A stretch of 64,000 nucleotides of DNA from NCBI GenBank assembly GCA_014762645.1, contig JABURP010000108.1:1-64000 (forward strand), given 5' to 3'. Of this stretch, positions 16,867 to 25,406 are shown piece after piece (within the stretch, counting starts at the first letter, position 1; every line of letters starts with the position of its first letter). The notes beneath the pieces are model-generated. The model ran no database searches. It was not told the origin of the DNA and saw only the letters and a list, made by a program, of their open reading frames with translations. The stretch is from Crocinitomicaceae bacterium. GTDB taxonomy: Bacteria > Bacteroidota > Bacteroidia > Flavobacteriales_D > Crocinitomicaceae. A program made the position numbers and the translations under genes.

Positions 16867-18147
16867 TTAATAATCTTCATCCGGAATCCCTTCGATTCCA
16901 AGTTCTTTTTCGAGCTCCTTTTCGAGTTCAGGTGTAATGATGTGTTCAATAGCTTCTGCACCGGAATGCACGTGATCCGTGTCTATCTGCGTCCGTTTCA
17001 AGAGGTATTGTTCCCATAAACGGTGCAAACGAGCTACTCGTTTACTTTCTTTTTGACCCGGTGTAGTTAGTGCGTATGTAGTGCCTTCCTGAAGCATGAA
17101 TCCCTCCCGCTTCAACTTCTTGATTCCTTTCATTAAATCAGATGTATCAAAATTTCTGATACTCAGAATCTGGTCAATTGTCAGGAGCTGATCCAGTTTT
17201 TTGGTTTGCTTTTTCTCGTGATATTGATAATATGCTTTGAGTATATTTTCCTGCAATATCTTTCTTTCGTTGCGTCTTGCCCTTGAAATTCGGGATACAA
17301 TTCCACGGTTAGGTGCCAACATGATTGAGAGAAACACAATTATCGACAGAAACATCACCACCCATGGTCCCGTTGGCATTCCGGCCTTTGCGTACGACAC
17401 ATAAGCTCCCCCGATCCCAGATACTACAGAGAAAATCACTGCGAGTAAAAGAATCCGTGGAAGTCTGTGTGACCACAATCTGGCAGCTGCACCAGGCGTA
17501 ATGATCAGAGCAGACATTAAAATAACTCCTAAAGCCTGAATTCCTGAGGCAATTGCTAATACCGTCATTGAAGTGATCAGGAACTCAATGGTGCGTACTG
17601 GAAGCCCAACGGATCGGGCAAAATCAGGATTAAAGCAAACCACCACGAAAGAGCGATAAAATATCCCAACAACCGCAATGATCAGCACGACAATGACACC
17701 AAATACCCATACATCCGAACGGTTAATTGCTGCGGCCTGACCAAATAAGAAATGATCCAGACCGGCCTGTTCGCCTCCGGCATTTTGTTGAATATAGGTG
17801 AGCAGTACTATTCCAAGGGCAAAAAAGGTAGACAGTACAATCCCAATTGCCGCATCCTGCTTCACTTTGGTGCGGTTAACGATAATATCAACGGCAAACG
17901 TGGACAACCACCCCGTGACAAATGCGCCAATCAAAAGAAAGATCAGGTTTTTCTCACCTGCAACAAGGAACCCCAAACATAAACCGGGGAGTAGTGAATG
18001 CGCTATGGCATCACCAATCAATGCTCTTTTTCGTAAAAAGGCGAAAGTTCCAATCAAAGCAGAAGACGTGTTAACGAACAGCATGCCCAGCACCACATAA
18101 ATGACGTTAGGATCACGAAATGATATGAAATCTAGGAATGTGTTCAT
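16867..18147 (-). CDS. metal ABC permease fused to a DtxR/MntR-like regulator domain
   Basis: 426 residues in two parts. Residues 1-280 are an ABC-3 permease (RKRALIGDAIAHSLLPGL at 40-57; ALGVILMSALIITPGAAARL at 205-223). After a basic linker (about 285-300), residues 300-417 form a DtxR-like winged helix plus dimerisation segment: LLTIDQILSIRNFDTSDL, the wing, then LHRLWEQYL and HSGAEAIEHII. His375, Glu398, Glu401 and His402 match the metal-site positions of MntR-type proteins; the DPHG motif is absent. The layout equals the chlamydial YtgCR permease-repressor fusion (established knowledge). A separate full-length MntR-like gene is in the same operon. Confidence 0.85.
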   Translation of the reverse strand: MNTFLDFISFRDPNVIYVVLGMLFVNTSSALIGTFAFLRKRALIGDAIAHSLLPGLCLGFLVAGEKNLIFLLIGAFVTGWLSTFAVDIIVNRTKVKQDAAIGIVLSTFFALGIVLLTYIQQNAGGEQAGLDHFLFGQAAAINRSDVWVFGVIVVLIIAVVGIFYRSFVVVCFNPDFARSVGLPVRTIEFLITSMTVLAIASGIQALGVILMSALIITPGAAARLWSHRLPRILLLAVIFSVVSGIGGAYVSYAKAGMPTGPWVVMFLSIIVFLSIMLAPNRGIVSRISRARRNERKILQENILKAYYQYHEKKQTKKLDQLLTIDQILSIRNFDTSDLMKGIKKLKREGFMLQEGTTYALTTPGQKESKRVARLHRLWEQYLLKRTQIDTDHVHSGAEAIEHIITPELEKELEKELGIEGIPDEDY

Positions 18148-18173
18148 TTTAGCTGAACTTTTCTAAGGTCCTG

Positions 18174-18965
18174 TTACAAATCCACATCTTTCTCGCGGAT
18201 AGGGAATTCAGTTTTCTTTATAATGTCAACCACTTTGGCTAGTAGTGTTAGCTGCCCACCATAAGCATTTGACAGGTTTTCTTTCGTCAAAACCTCTTGT
18301 AGTGTGCCTTTTGCTACCAAACGGGTATTTAGGAGCACGAGATAATCAAAGTATTCAGATACGGTTTGCAGATCATGATGGATGATGAGAACCGTCTTTC
18401 CTTCTTTCCGCATCTCCTGAAGAATGGACAAAATCGAACTTTCGGTTGCCGCATCCACCCCCACAAATGGCTCATCCATTAAATAGATATCTGCTTTTTG
18501 AGCTAAAGCCCGGGCAATAAATACCCGTTGTTGCTGTCCACCTGAAAGTTGAGAGATTTGACGATTTTTAAATTCTGTCAATCCCACCTTCTCAATTGAC
18601 TTTTCTACAATTTCAACATCAGCTTTATTGGTTCTTTTCAGTAAATTGGATTTGCGGTATCTCCCCATCATTACCACGTCAAAAACAGATGCAGGAAAAT
18701 CCCAATCTACACTTTCGCGTTGAGGAACATATGCTACACGCTCCCGAACTTCATCCAGTGGTTTGTCAAATACCTTCACGTAACCACTTGAGGGTTCCAA
18801 AATGCCCATAATGGCTTTCAGAAGGGTAGTTTTACCGGAACCATTAGGACCGATTATACCGATAATTTGTCCTGCAGGTAACGAGAAATCGATATCCCAT
18901 AATACAGGTCTACCACCATACGTAGCGGTCAAATTATGTACTTCTACTGAAACCTCTTTCTTCAT
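18174..18965 (-). CDS. metal ABC transporter ATP-binding protein
   Basis: A 263-residue cytoplasmic ATPase that powers the metal importer. Walker A GPNGSGKTT (about 39-47), signature LSGGQQQRV, Walker B IYLMDEPF and the H-loop TVLIIHHD are all intact. It is most like the MntB/TroB/ZnuC class. Its ATG overlaps the stop of the binding-protein gene by four bases (ATGA), indicating translational coupling, and the permease fusion follows after 26 bases. Confidence 0.92.
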   Translation of the reverse strand: MKKEVSVEVHNLTATYGGRPVLWDIDFSLPAGQIIGIIGPNGSGKTTLLKAIMGILEPSSGYVKVFDKPLDEVRERVAYVPQRESVDWDFPASVFDVVMMGRYRKSNLLKRTNKADVEIVEKSIEKVGLTEFKNRQISQLSGGQQQRVFIARALAQKADIYLMDEPFVGVDAATESSILSILQEMRKEGKTVLIIHHDLQTVSEYFDYLVLLNTRLVAKGTLQEVLTKENLSNAYGGQLTLLAKVVDIIKKTEFPIREKDVDL

Positions 18966-19882
18966 TTTAACCCTTCTACTATCCGCTTGACATTTTCCTT
19001 AATCATACCCATGTAGGTGCCGGCATCCGTATCCGGTTCTCCCAATGCGTCTGAAAACAAAGGTCCCGCAAGATTGACCGTATAATTTTTATCCCGGCAA
19101 CCATCTATAATTGACTGCGCCGTTTTCTGAGAGGTTGATGTTTCAACAAAAATGGATTTGACCCTGTGCTCAATTACAAAATCCACCATTTCAGAAATTT
19201 CTTTTAATCCTACTTCAGAAAGGGTAGAGATTCCCTGAATCCCCTTAACTTCTATTCCATATCGTCTTCCAAAATATGAAAAGGCATCATGTGAAGTGAT
19301 GAGTATAGGTTTTTCTATTTCCAGGCTTTCAAATTGTTCTTTCACCCAATTATCCATATCTCTGACTTTTTCACGGTAGAGATTTGCATTAATTTGATAA
19401 TAACTGGCACTGATGGTATCAATTTTACCCAATTCTTTGGCAATGTAATCCATACCTTGCATCCAAATATCTGTATCAAACCAAATATGTGGGTCCCTGG
19501 CATCCTGAAAATCTGCTGATTTAATAATATCCTTAGAATCAATTCCGTCAGATACAAAAAGTACCGGTTTTTCTTTCCCATATTTCTGCAGCATCTCAGC
19601 CATTTTACCTTCCAGGTGTAATCCATTGGCTACAATAATATCAGCTTCATCCATGAGTTCAACATCACCTGGAGTTGGTTTGTAAATATGTGGATCCGTT
19701 CCTGGCCCCATCAGGGCAGTAACTTCCATACTGTCACCCACAATATGCGTCAAACAATCTTCAATAATTCCGGTAGTCGTGACTATGTGTAAAGGTCCTT
19801 TACGTCTGGTTATTTCCTTCTCCTCTTCAATTCTGCATCCCATCAACGTCAATCCGATCAATGCTACTATAAAACCTCTCAT
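18962..19882 (-). CDS. metal-binding lipoprotein of ABC transporter (TroA/ZnuA/MntA-like)
   Basis: A 306-residue cluster A-I solute-binding protein. Lipobox LMGC (Cys16). The four ligands known from TroA are in register: His65 (GTDPHIYKPT), His132 (ARDPHIWFD), His198 (ITSHDAF) and Asp278 (LFSDALGEPD). Three His plus one Asp is compatible with Mn(II), Zn(II) or Fe(II). There is no His-rich loop of the sort often seen in zinc-specific ZnuA, which leans towards manganese or iron (inference). It overlaps the regulator gene upstream and the ATPase gene downstream by four bases each. Confidence 0.9.
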   Translation of the reverse strand: MRGFIVALIGLTLMGCRIEEEKEITRRKGPLHIVTTTGIIEDCLTHIVGDSMEVTALMGPGTDPHIYKPTPGDVELMDEADIIVANGLHLEGKMAEMLQKYGKEKPVLFVSDGIDSKDIIKSADFQDARDPHIWFDTDIWMQGMDYIAKELGKIDTISASYYQINANLYREKVRDMDNWVKEQFESLEIEKPILITSHDAFSYFGRRYGIEVKGIQGISTLSEVGLKEISEMVDFVIEHRVKSIFVETSTSQKTAQSIIDGCRDKNYTVNLAGPLFSDALGEPDTDAGTYMGMIKENVKRIVEGLK

Positions 19883-20577
19883 TTGTTTGTCATTTTTGAT
19901 TTAAAGCGTACGCCAATATTTTCGGTTACTTTTTTTGATAAACTAATACTATCCCCACAATCAATCGATACCTGGATGGATTCATCATAAGGCACCCTGC
20001 TGTATATTTCAATTTCTGAACCCAATCGAAGACCAATTTCATCCAGGTATTTCAAAAGGGCCAGGGAATCTTCATTAACACTTACCACTTCCACTATTGA
20101 CTTAACAGAAGTGTCACTCAGCTTAATTTTAGATTCCTGATAGTTTATGTTTCCATCTTTATCAGGTATAGGGTCACCGTGTGGATCGAACTTGGGAAAA
20201 CCTAAAAACTGGTCAATGGAATCAATTAATTTTTTGGAGCGGATGTGCTCCAGTTCTTCTGCCACGGCATGTACTTCATCCCATCCAAAGCTCAATTTAT
20301 TCACCAGGAATGTCTCCCACAAGCGGTGTTTTCTGATGATATGTAAAGCGACTTTTTCACCAGAGCCGGTTAAACTGCATCCTTTATACTTTTGATACGC
20401 TACAAGCTTTTTGGCTTTTAATTTTTGGAGCATATCCGTTATGGAAGATGCTTTCGTATCCAGTCGTTCTGCCAGGGCATTCGTGGACACCTTATCCTTC
20501 TCTTTACCAGATAAATGAAAAATTTCCTTCAGATAATTCTCCTCTGCCCTACTCAGTATGTCATTGTTGTTCTTCAC
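19879..20577 (-). CDS. MntR/DtxR-family metal-dependent transcriptional regulator
   Basis: A 232-residue three-domain repressor. Winged helix 1-75 (STNALAERLDTKASSITDML), dimerisation and metal site 76-150 (HRLWETFL, AVAEELEHI with Glu107, Glu110 and His111; DPHGDPIPD at 131-139), and a C-terminal FeoA/SH3-like domain at about 157-230. It should bind Mn(II) or Fe(II) and repress uptake genes when the metal is plentiful. The start is GTG, lying 17 bases inside the TonB receptor gene. The likely target is the palindrome at 22838-22853 in front of this operon. Confidence 0.9.
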   Translation of the reverse strand: MKNNNDILSRAEENYLKEIFHLSGKEKDKVSTNALAERLDTKASSITDMLQKLKAKKLVAYQKYKGCSLTGSGEKVALHIIRKHRLWETFLVNKLSFGWDEVHAVAEELEHIRSKKLIDSIDQFLGFPKFDPHGDPIPDKDGNINYQESKIKLSDTSVKSIVEVVSVNEDSLALLKYLDEIGLRLGSEIEIYSRVPYDESIQVSIDCGDSISLSKKVTENIGVRFKSKMTNK

Positions 20578-22801
20578 TGTTTTTCTTCTTGACTGGTCTG
20601 TCCAAAGACCATCTCAAACCTAAGAAAAATCTTCGCACCTGAAGTGGTCCGTATGCATAAGATGTGTCAAATGCATCCCCATAAGGGTTAGCAGGATCCA
20701 CTAACGGTGAAGGTTGTGTGTAGTTAAAAATATTCTTTACCCCCGTATACACTTCCATGCCTATTCTCGGTAGTGACTTGGTTATCTGGAAATTTTGCGT
20801 GGTAAACCAGGGTGATCTTGTAGGACGCTCAAACGGAGCATCAAATTCCGGTAAGCGTTGTGGTCCCATTACTTTTCCCTGCCAGTTAAAATCCATACCT
20901 GCTTTTTTCCAATTATAGTTTACACCGAATGTTCCGGAAAATTTAGGTGCAAAAAATTGTTCTTCTCTTACGAGATCTCCATTTTCATCTTCTACCATTT
21001 GGAAAACGTCCATGAAAGTCGCCCCCATTCTAAGTCTCATAGGGAACTTAAATGAATGATTAATGGCTGCAGAAATACCTCGTGTGGTCCCATAACCGTT
21101 GAGATTATCATAAACAATAAGATTGGGATCCTGATCAAAATCCGGTATAATTTTATTCTGGAAATACGTATAAAACAGGTCGATATCAAAGTTACCGTAA
21201 CCGAGTACCGTGTAAGTATGATTAAGATTTAACGTAGCGTTGTGCGACCTTTCGGGTTTAAGCTCATTCAATATGACCACATCTCTTGATCCCGAAACAA
21301 AGGCATGATCTTCTGTGAATAAGTGAACCTGCCTAAATCCAGTTCCATAATTAAAACGCAACGCAGTAAAGGAGCCGAATTGTTTTTTGAGGCTAAATCT
21401 TGGTGAAAAGATCAATCCATGTTTTTGATGGTAGTCAAAACGAACACCTCCTAATAGTTTCAATTGATCGGTTACGTCATATTCGTCCTGAACGAAGATT
21501 CCCGGCACATAGGTGTTTTCATCTGTATTAGATGGTGTGTTATCTTCATAAACCTGGTAGCGATTGGTCAATCCGGCTATCATATAATGTCTCTCTCCTA
21601 CTTTTTGGTTCCAAATAAAGTTGGAGAAAAACACCTGTTGAAAGGCCGTGTAGCTCACATCTCCATAATAGGAATCCTGATGGTGCGAATTGGCAGAAAA
21701 ATCCAGTTTGAAATTTCTTTTCTTGGTAGGTAGAATGTATGTTCCCAATAGCTCCCAACGTTCCGTTACAATACTTTCTCCGTAAACTGAATCTGAAGCT
21801 CTGAACTCGGGAGTCCATGCCATTACTCCTCCAAATCTATCTTCATTTAAGTACCTCGCGGCAATACTCAAGGCCATTCGGTCTTTTTTATCATTGATTT
21901 GCCACTTGTTAAATATGGAGATTCGATTGTTCAATGGAATGTCTGTAAACCCATCATTGTTGAAGTCCATCCGTAAATCATTGTAATAATAATCACCTGA
22001 AACTGTTGTGTAAACACGCTTTCCAAGTCTTGGTGTAAAGGCGAAACTTGCTTTCAATTCCTGATGCGTATTATACATGATATCTGCGTCCACCAAAGGA
22101 GATTTTTCAGGAGTTTTTGTAATAATATTAATAACTCCACCAACGGCTTCTGTACCGTATAAAGTAGATGACGGCCCTTTAACGATTTCAACGCGATCTA
22201 TTAAGGAGGTAGGAATTCCGTTAAACCCGTAAACAGATGAAAGGCCTGAAACAATTGGCATTCCATCAATTAATACTAATGTGTAGGGGCCTTCCATTCC
22301 ATTGATATGGATATCATTTGTACCACAAACGCCACAGTTAATTTGTTCCTGAACACCATTGACGGTTTCCATAGCTTCTATTACGCTCATCACAGGTGCA
22401 GCCTTGAAAAAGTTTTGGGAAAGTACCTGAATTTTTACCGGTGAATTAGCGACTGAAGTCTCACGCATGGTTCCTGTAACAACAACCGTATTTAATTCCA
22501 GTTCATTGTCTTCCAATTGAATTTTTAAATCCTGAATGTGGTTATCAACGTTTATTCTTTGCTTAAAGTCCTTGTAACCGACAGATCTGACAAAAAGATC
22601 GTATTCACCTTTTGGAACATCCTTAATGACAAATTTCCCTTCTTCGTCGGTGAAAGCGCCAAAGGCCGGAGGAGTCAGTTGTACTTTCGCATAAGGAACA
22701 GGTTCGTCCTGATCAGACACGACACCTTTAATGGTATAAGTCTGACTGAAAGCCTGTTGCGTAGCACAAATTAAGACTAATCCAAGAATTATTTTTTTCA
22801 T
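20561..22801 (-). CDS. TonB-dependent outer-membrane receptor, probably for a metal complex
   Basis: A 746-residue receptor. Signal peptide 1-19; carboxypeptidase-D-like domain about 22-92; TonB-box-like LNTVVVTGTM near 103-112; plug domain with LVLIDGMPIVSGLSSVYG and VEIVKGPSSTLYGTEAVGGV; then a 22-strand barrel. The plug contains a CGVCGTNDIHINGMEG segment whose CxxC could bind metal or form a disulfide. As first gene of an operon with a DtxR-type regulator and a cluster A-I ABC system, it most likely brings manganese or iron across the outer membrane. The substrate is inferred from context. Confidence 0.88.
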   Translation of the reverse strand: MKKIILGLVLICATQQAFSQTYTIKGVVSDQDEPVPYAKVQLTPPAFGAFTDEEGKFVIKDVPKGEYDLFVRSVGYKDFKQRINVDNHIQDLKIQLEDNELELNTVVVTGTMRETSVANSPVKIQVLSQNFFKAAPVMSVIEAMETVNGVQEQINCGVCGTNDIHINGMEGPYTLVLIDGMPIVSGLSSVYGFNGIPTSLIDRVEIVKGPSSTLYGTEAVGGVINIITKTPEKSPLVDADIMYNTHQELKASFAFTPRLGKRVYTTVSGDYYYNDLRMDFNNDGFTDIPLNNRISIFNKWQINDKKDRMALSIAARYLNEDRFGGVMAWTPEFRASDSVYGESIVTERWELLGTYILPTKKRNFKLDFSANSHHQDSYYGDVSYTAFQQVFFSNFIWNQKVGERHYMIAGLTNRYQVYEDNTPSNTDENTYVPGIFVQDEYDVTDQLKLLGGVRFDYHQKHGLIFSPRFSLKKQFGSFTALRFNYGTGFRQVHLFTEDHAFVSGSRDVVILNELKPERSHNATLNLNHTYTVLGYGNFDIDLFYTYFQNKIIPDFDQDPNLIVYDNLNGYGTTRGISAAINHSFKFPMRLRMGATFMDVFQMVEDENGDLVREEQFFAPKFSGTFGVNYNWKKAGMDFNWQGKVMGPQRLPEFDAPFERPTRSPWFTTQNFQITKSLPRIGMEVYTGVKNIFNYTQPSPLVDPANPYGDAFDTSYAYGPLQVRRFFLGLRWSLDRPVKKKNSEEQQ

Positions 22802-22819
22802 TTTAAGAATATTCTTTTA

Positions 22820-22853
22820 CAAAGATAGTAATTTATTTTTAGGCTTGTCTAAA
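22820..22853 (-). promoter_or_regulatory. metal operon promoter with DtxR-box-like palindrome
   Basis: Read on the minus strand, the -7 box TATCTTTG (22827-22820) is a perfect consensus match 18 bases before the TonB receptor ATG. Upstream lies TTTAGACAAGCCTAAA (22853-22838), with TTTAG/CTAAA inverted arms. It resembles DtxR/IdeR/MntR boxes of the form TTAGGTTAGCCTAA and covers the expected -33 region. Binding of the operon's MntR-like protein here would block RNA polymerase. The site is inferred from sequence only. Confidence 0.55.
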
Positions 22854-22957
22854 TATTTAATCAATTTTCAGTTATGATGGTCAAATCGGACAGGCTCAGA
22901 TGATATTTAAACAAAGGAATATTGCAATTAAATACTGTTCTTTTTAAAAGGACTGGT

Positions 22958-22965
22958 TATATTTG
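22958..22965 (+). promoter_or_regulatory. -7 box of ndk promoter
   Basis: TATATTTG is an exact TAnnTTTG match 27 bases before the ndk ATG at 22993. It argues for that ATG rather than a start at 22963, which lies within the box. No clear TTTG -33 element is seen. Confidence 0.5.
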
Positions 22966-22992
22966 CGGCGAAATAATTTTGAAAGAGAAAAA

Positions 22993-23415
22993 ATGGCCGG
23001 AAACAGAACTTTTACAATGATTAAGCCTGAAGCAGTTGCTGCAGGACATGCAGGAAAAATTATAGATGCAATAATTCAGGCAGGATTTGAGATCAAAGCA
23101 TTGAAATTGACTCAATTAACTCCAGAACAAGCAGGAAAATTTTATGAAGTACATAAGGAGCGTCCTTTTTATCAGGAGTTAGTAGACTATATGTCAAGTG
23201 GTCCTATTTATGCTGCTATCCTGGAAAAAGAAAATGCGGTTGCTGATTTTAGAAAATTGATCGGTGCCACTGATCCATCAGAAGCTGAAGAAGGTACTAT
23301 TCGTAAGAAGTTTGCTAAATCTAAAGCAGAAAATGCTGTACACGGCTCTGATTCGGACGAAAATGCAATTATTGAAAGCAACTTTCACTTTGCTCAGGAA
23401 GAAGTAGTAGCTTAA
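22993..23415 (+). CDS. ndk: nucleoside diphosphate kinase
   Basis: A 140-residue cytosolic enzyme transferring the gamma phosphate of ATP to nucleoside diphosphates through a phosphohistidine. The active-site motif [12 protein letters not shown] contains catalytic His117. The N-terminal [10 protein letters not shown] and the [11 protein letters not shown] segment are canonical, and length is typical for the family (about 140). It is transcribed divergently from the metal operon and followed by a clear terminator. Confidence 0.97.
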   Translation: MAGNRTFTMIKPEAVAAGHAGKIIDAIIQAGFEIKALKLTQLTPEQAGKFYEVHKERPFYQELVDYMSSGPIYAAILEKENAVADFRKLIGATDPSEAEEGTIRKKFAKSKAENAVHGSDSDENAIIESNFHFAQEEVVA

Positions 23416-23443
23416 CAAACATATTTTATTGTATAACCAGAAA

Positions 23444-23473
23444 AGCTGTTCATTGTAATGAGCGGCTTTTTTT
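23444..23473 (+). terminator. rho-independent terminator of ndk
   Basis: The imperfect stem AGCTGTTCATT / AATGAGCGGCT closes on a two-base loop and runs directly into seven T residues. It sits 28 bases after the ndk stop and just before the end of the convergent gene. Confidence 0.75.
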
Positions 23474-23479
23474 GTGGAT

Positions 23480-24052
23480 TTATTCTGATGTCATACCTCT
23501 TTCCAGTTGCTTTTTTCGTTTCATTACTCTAAATGAAAAGCGATAGCCTAGTTTTATATTTCCAAATATGGTAAACGGGAGCGTGGTATTGGTGCCGTAC
23601 GAATAATAATACGGGGTGAAACTGGAATAACTGTGTATATATGATATACCGGCATCTATACCAAAGTTAATTCGTTGAACTGCAAAATGGGTGAAACCAA
23701 AACCAAGATAGTGGTTGATTCCTTTCCAAAAAGTTGCCAATTGAACTGAGTTTCTCAAATTGATTCTGAAGCGCATGGTTTGACGTTCAATTTTCCATGG
23801 GAAATAATCAAAACCGAATCCAAAACCCGCGTATCCTATTCCGCTCTCTAATCTCCAGTGGTTTGTAATAAAATAATCATAGGTAACCCCGAATATTCCC
23901 GTCACCCCTCCAGCATTAAAAGATACTGCTCCACGGTACATATTTCCCATTTGCGTTGCCTGTAGTTTAGCTGTAGTAGCACTGTCTACTTCTACCTGTG
24001 CAAAGGATAAAACTGTGCAAAAAGTTAATAATGATAAGAACAGGGGCTTCAC
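23480..24052 (-). CDS. small outer-membrane beta-barrel protein
   Basis: 190 residues with signal peptide (MKPLFLSLLTFCTVLSFAQ). Gly- and aromatic-rich amphipathic strands follow (AVSFNAGGVTGIFGVTYDYF, WRLESGIGYAGFGFGFDYF, HYLGFGFTHFAVQRINFG), consistent with an OmpW/porin-like small barrel. The start is GTG and overlaps the stop of the preceding gene (GTGA), so translation is probably coupled. It is the last gene of a five-gene minus-strand run beginning at the SAM hydrolase. The specific function is unknown. Confidence 0.65.
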   Translation of the reverse strand: MKPLFLSLLTFCTVLSFAQVEVDSATTAKLQATQMGNMYRGAVSFNAGGVTGIFGVTYDYFITNHWRLESGIGYAGFGFGFDYFPWKIERQTMRFRINLRNSVQLATFWKGINHYLGFGFTHFAVQRINFGIDAGISYIHSYSSFTPYYYSYGTNTTLPFTIFGNIKLGYRFSFRVMKRKKQLERGMTSE

Positions 24053-24657
24053 AACTCCGGAACCTCCTTGTATTTTGCTTTCACTTCAAATCTTTCTCCC
24101 GTCCACTGCAATTCGAGAATAGGAAACTCTATTTTGTTTCTATCCATGGATATATGCACCCCTAAAACCCCTGAATTATGTGGTAAAACAAACTTAAATT
24201 GCGCTTCTTCATCATCCATATTTCCACGTGAACCAATGACCTTTGCCTTCATTTTCTTCATATGTTTTACCATTTTCTTGAGCGGCATTACTTGTGAAGA
24301 AACTTCTACCGAGTCATCTTCTGAAAATTCATAAAAACTACACTCATAAAGGCAATTTGCCTGGCAATTGTAATGCGTAACTCCGATCAGGTCATTTCCG
24401 TTGCTCATCTTCCAGTAAGCAAAAAAGTAATCACCCATATACCCACCGGAAACATGAACGTAGTTTCCAATCAAGTCCCTCTCTTTGTAATAGTATAATG
24501 TCCCTTTTCTTAGATCTACATCTTCTTTACGGTCTACAATTTTAGTACCCAACATACGTTCTGCATAATGATGAATGGACGCATAGGGCTTTCTGGAATA
24601 ATCCTGAGAATATCCAATCAATGGCATCAGTAATAGAAGATAAAGCAGCACTTTCAT
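24049..24657 (-). CDS. secreted protein, paralog of the next upstream gene product
   Basis: 202 residues from the ATG at 24657 with a normal signal peptide (MKVLLYLLLLMPLIGYSQ); a TTG 18 bases upstream would only add a polar leader. I recognise no named domain. It shares a block pattern with the neighbour at 24672-25403: GTKIVDRKEDV versus GTKIYKSQKDV, HVSGGYMGDYFFAYWKMSNG versus HVTGPYEGWSEYVLWRMKDG, and a CxxxC (CQANC versus CGPAC) after NDLIG or NDLLG. The pair is thus probably an old tandem duplication. A periplasmic location is likely; the function is unknown. Confidence 0.65.
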   Translation of the reverse strand: MKVLLYLLLLMPLIGYSQDYSRKPYASIHHYAERMLGTKIVDRKEDVDLRKGTLYYYKERDLIGNYVHVSGGYMGDYFFAYWKMSNGNDLIGVTHYNCQANCLYECSFYEFSEDDSVEVSSQVMPLKKMVKHMKKMKAKVIGSRGNMDDEEAQFKFVLPHNSGVLGVHISMDRNKIEFPILELQWTGERFEVKAKYKEVPEL

Positions 24658-24671
24658 TTCAGAAGTGTTTA

Positions 24672-25403
24672 TCAAATTCGTTCGTAAAGTTCTGTATATT
24701 TTTTTTCTACTGAGAACTTCTCCTTATCCCAGGATAATAAGATAATCGGAATGCGTACTTCATCTGCCCCTACTATGATATCAACTTCCATTGATGTTCC
24801 CTGTTGTGGAAAATTATAGTAAAACTGATAATCCTCTTTATACTCTATAGCTTCAAATTCTTCAAGGATCTGAGGCATTAAACTTGCACCAAAATCTTCG
24901 ATTTCCATTCGGGGTATAAGTCGATTCCCATCTCCTATCTTTTCTCCATTGTTCATGATATAAAAATCAAAGTTGTAATCGCATGCCGGGCCACATCCTG
25001 CAGACATTGTTCCCAGAAGGTCATTTCCGTCCTTCATTCTCCAAAGTACATATTCACTCCATCCCTCATAAGGACCTGTCACATGCGCATACCCTCCTTT
25101 GGTATCAAGCGTAAGGTAATAACTACCATAACTCAATGCATCCTCCGGCACATCCTTCTGTGATTTATAGATTTTCGTACCGGTAAACAGTTCTGCATAA
25201 TCGTCTATTTGCCAGATACCATCAATGTTCTCTGGCGTGTAGGTTTCATTTTCTTCTTCTAAAACTGTACCTTCTTCAGAAAGTTCAACGGTTTCCTCTG
25301 TTAAAGATTCTGATTCCGTACTTTCTGTATTAGTTTCATTATCACTACTACCGCACGAGAACAGTAGCGCAACTACTCCCGGAATGAGAAATACTTTTTT
25401 CAT
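24672..25403 (-). CDS. lipoprotein, paralog of the downstream secreted protein
   Basis: 243 residues: signal peptide with lipobox LFSC (Cys17), a Ser/Thr/Glu-rich linker (about 20-55), then a globular domain like that of the gene product at 24049-24657, including the conserved WRMKDGNDLLG and CGPACDYNFDFY. The C-terminal strand VRIPIILLSWDKEKFSVEKKY aligns with IEFPILELQWTGERFEVKAKY of the paralog. No enzymatic motif is visible. It lies 3 bases downstream of the monooxygenase-like gene. Confidence 0.65.
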   Translation of the reverse strand: MKKVFLIPGVVALLFSCGSSDNETNTESTESESLTEETVELSEEGTVLEEENETYTPENIDGIWQIDDYAELFTGTKIYKSQKDVPEDALSYGSYYLTLDTKGGYAHVTGPYEGWSEYVLWRMKDGNDLLGTMSAGCGPACDYNFDFYIMNNGEKIGDGNRLIPRMEIEDFGASLMPQILEEFEAIEYKEDYQFYYNFPQQGTSMEVDIIVGADEVRIPIILLSWDKEKFSVEKKYTELYERI

Positions 25404-25406
25404 AAT

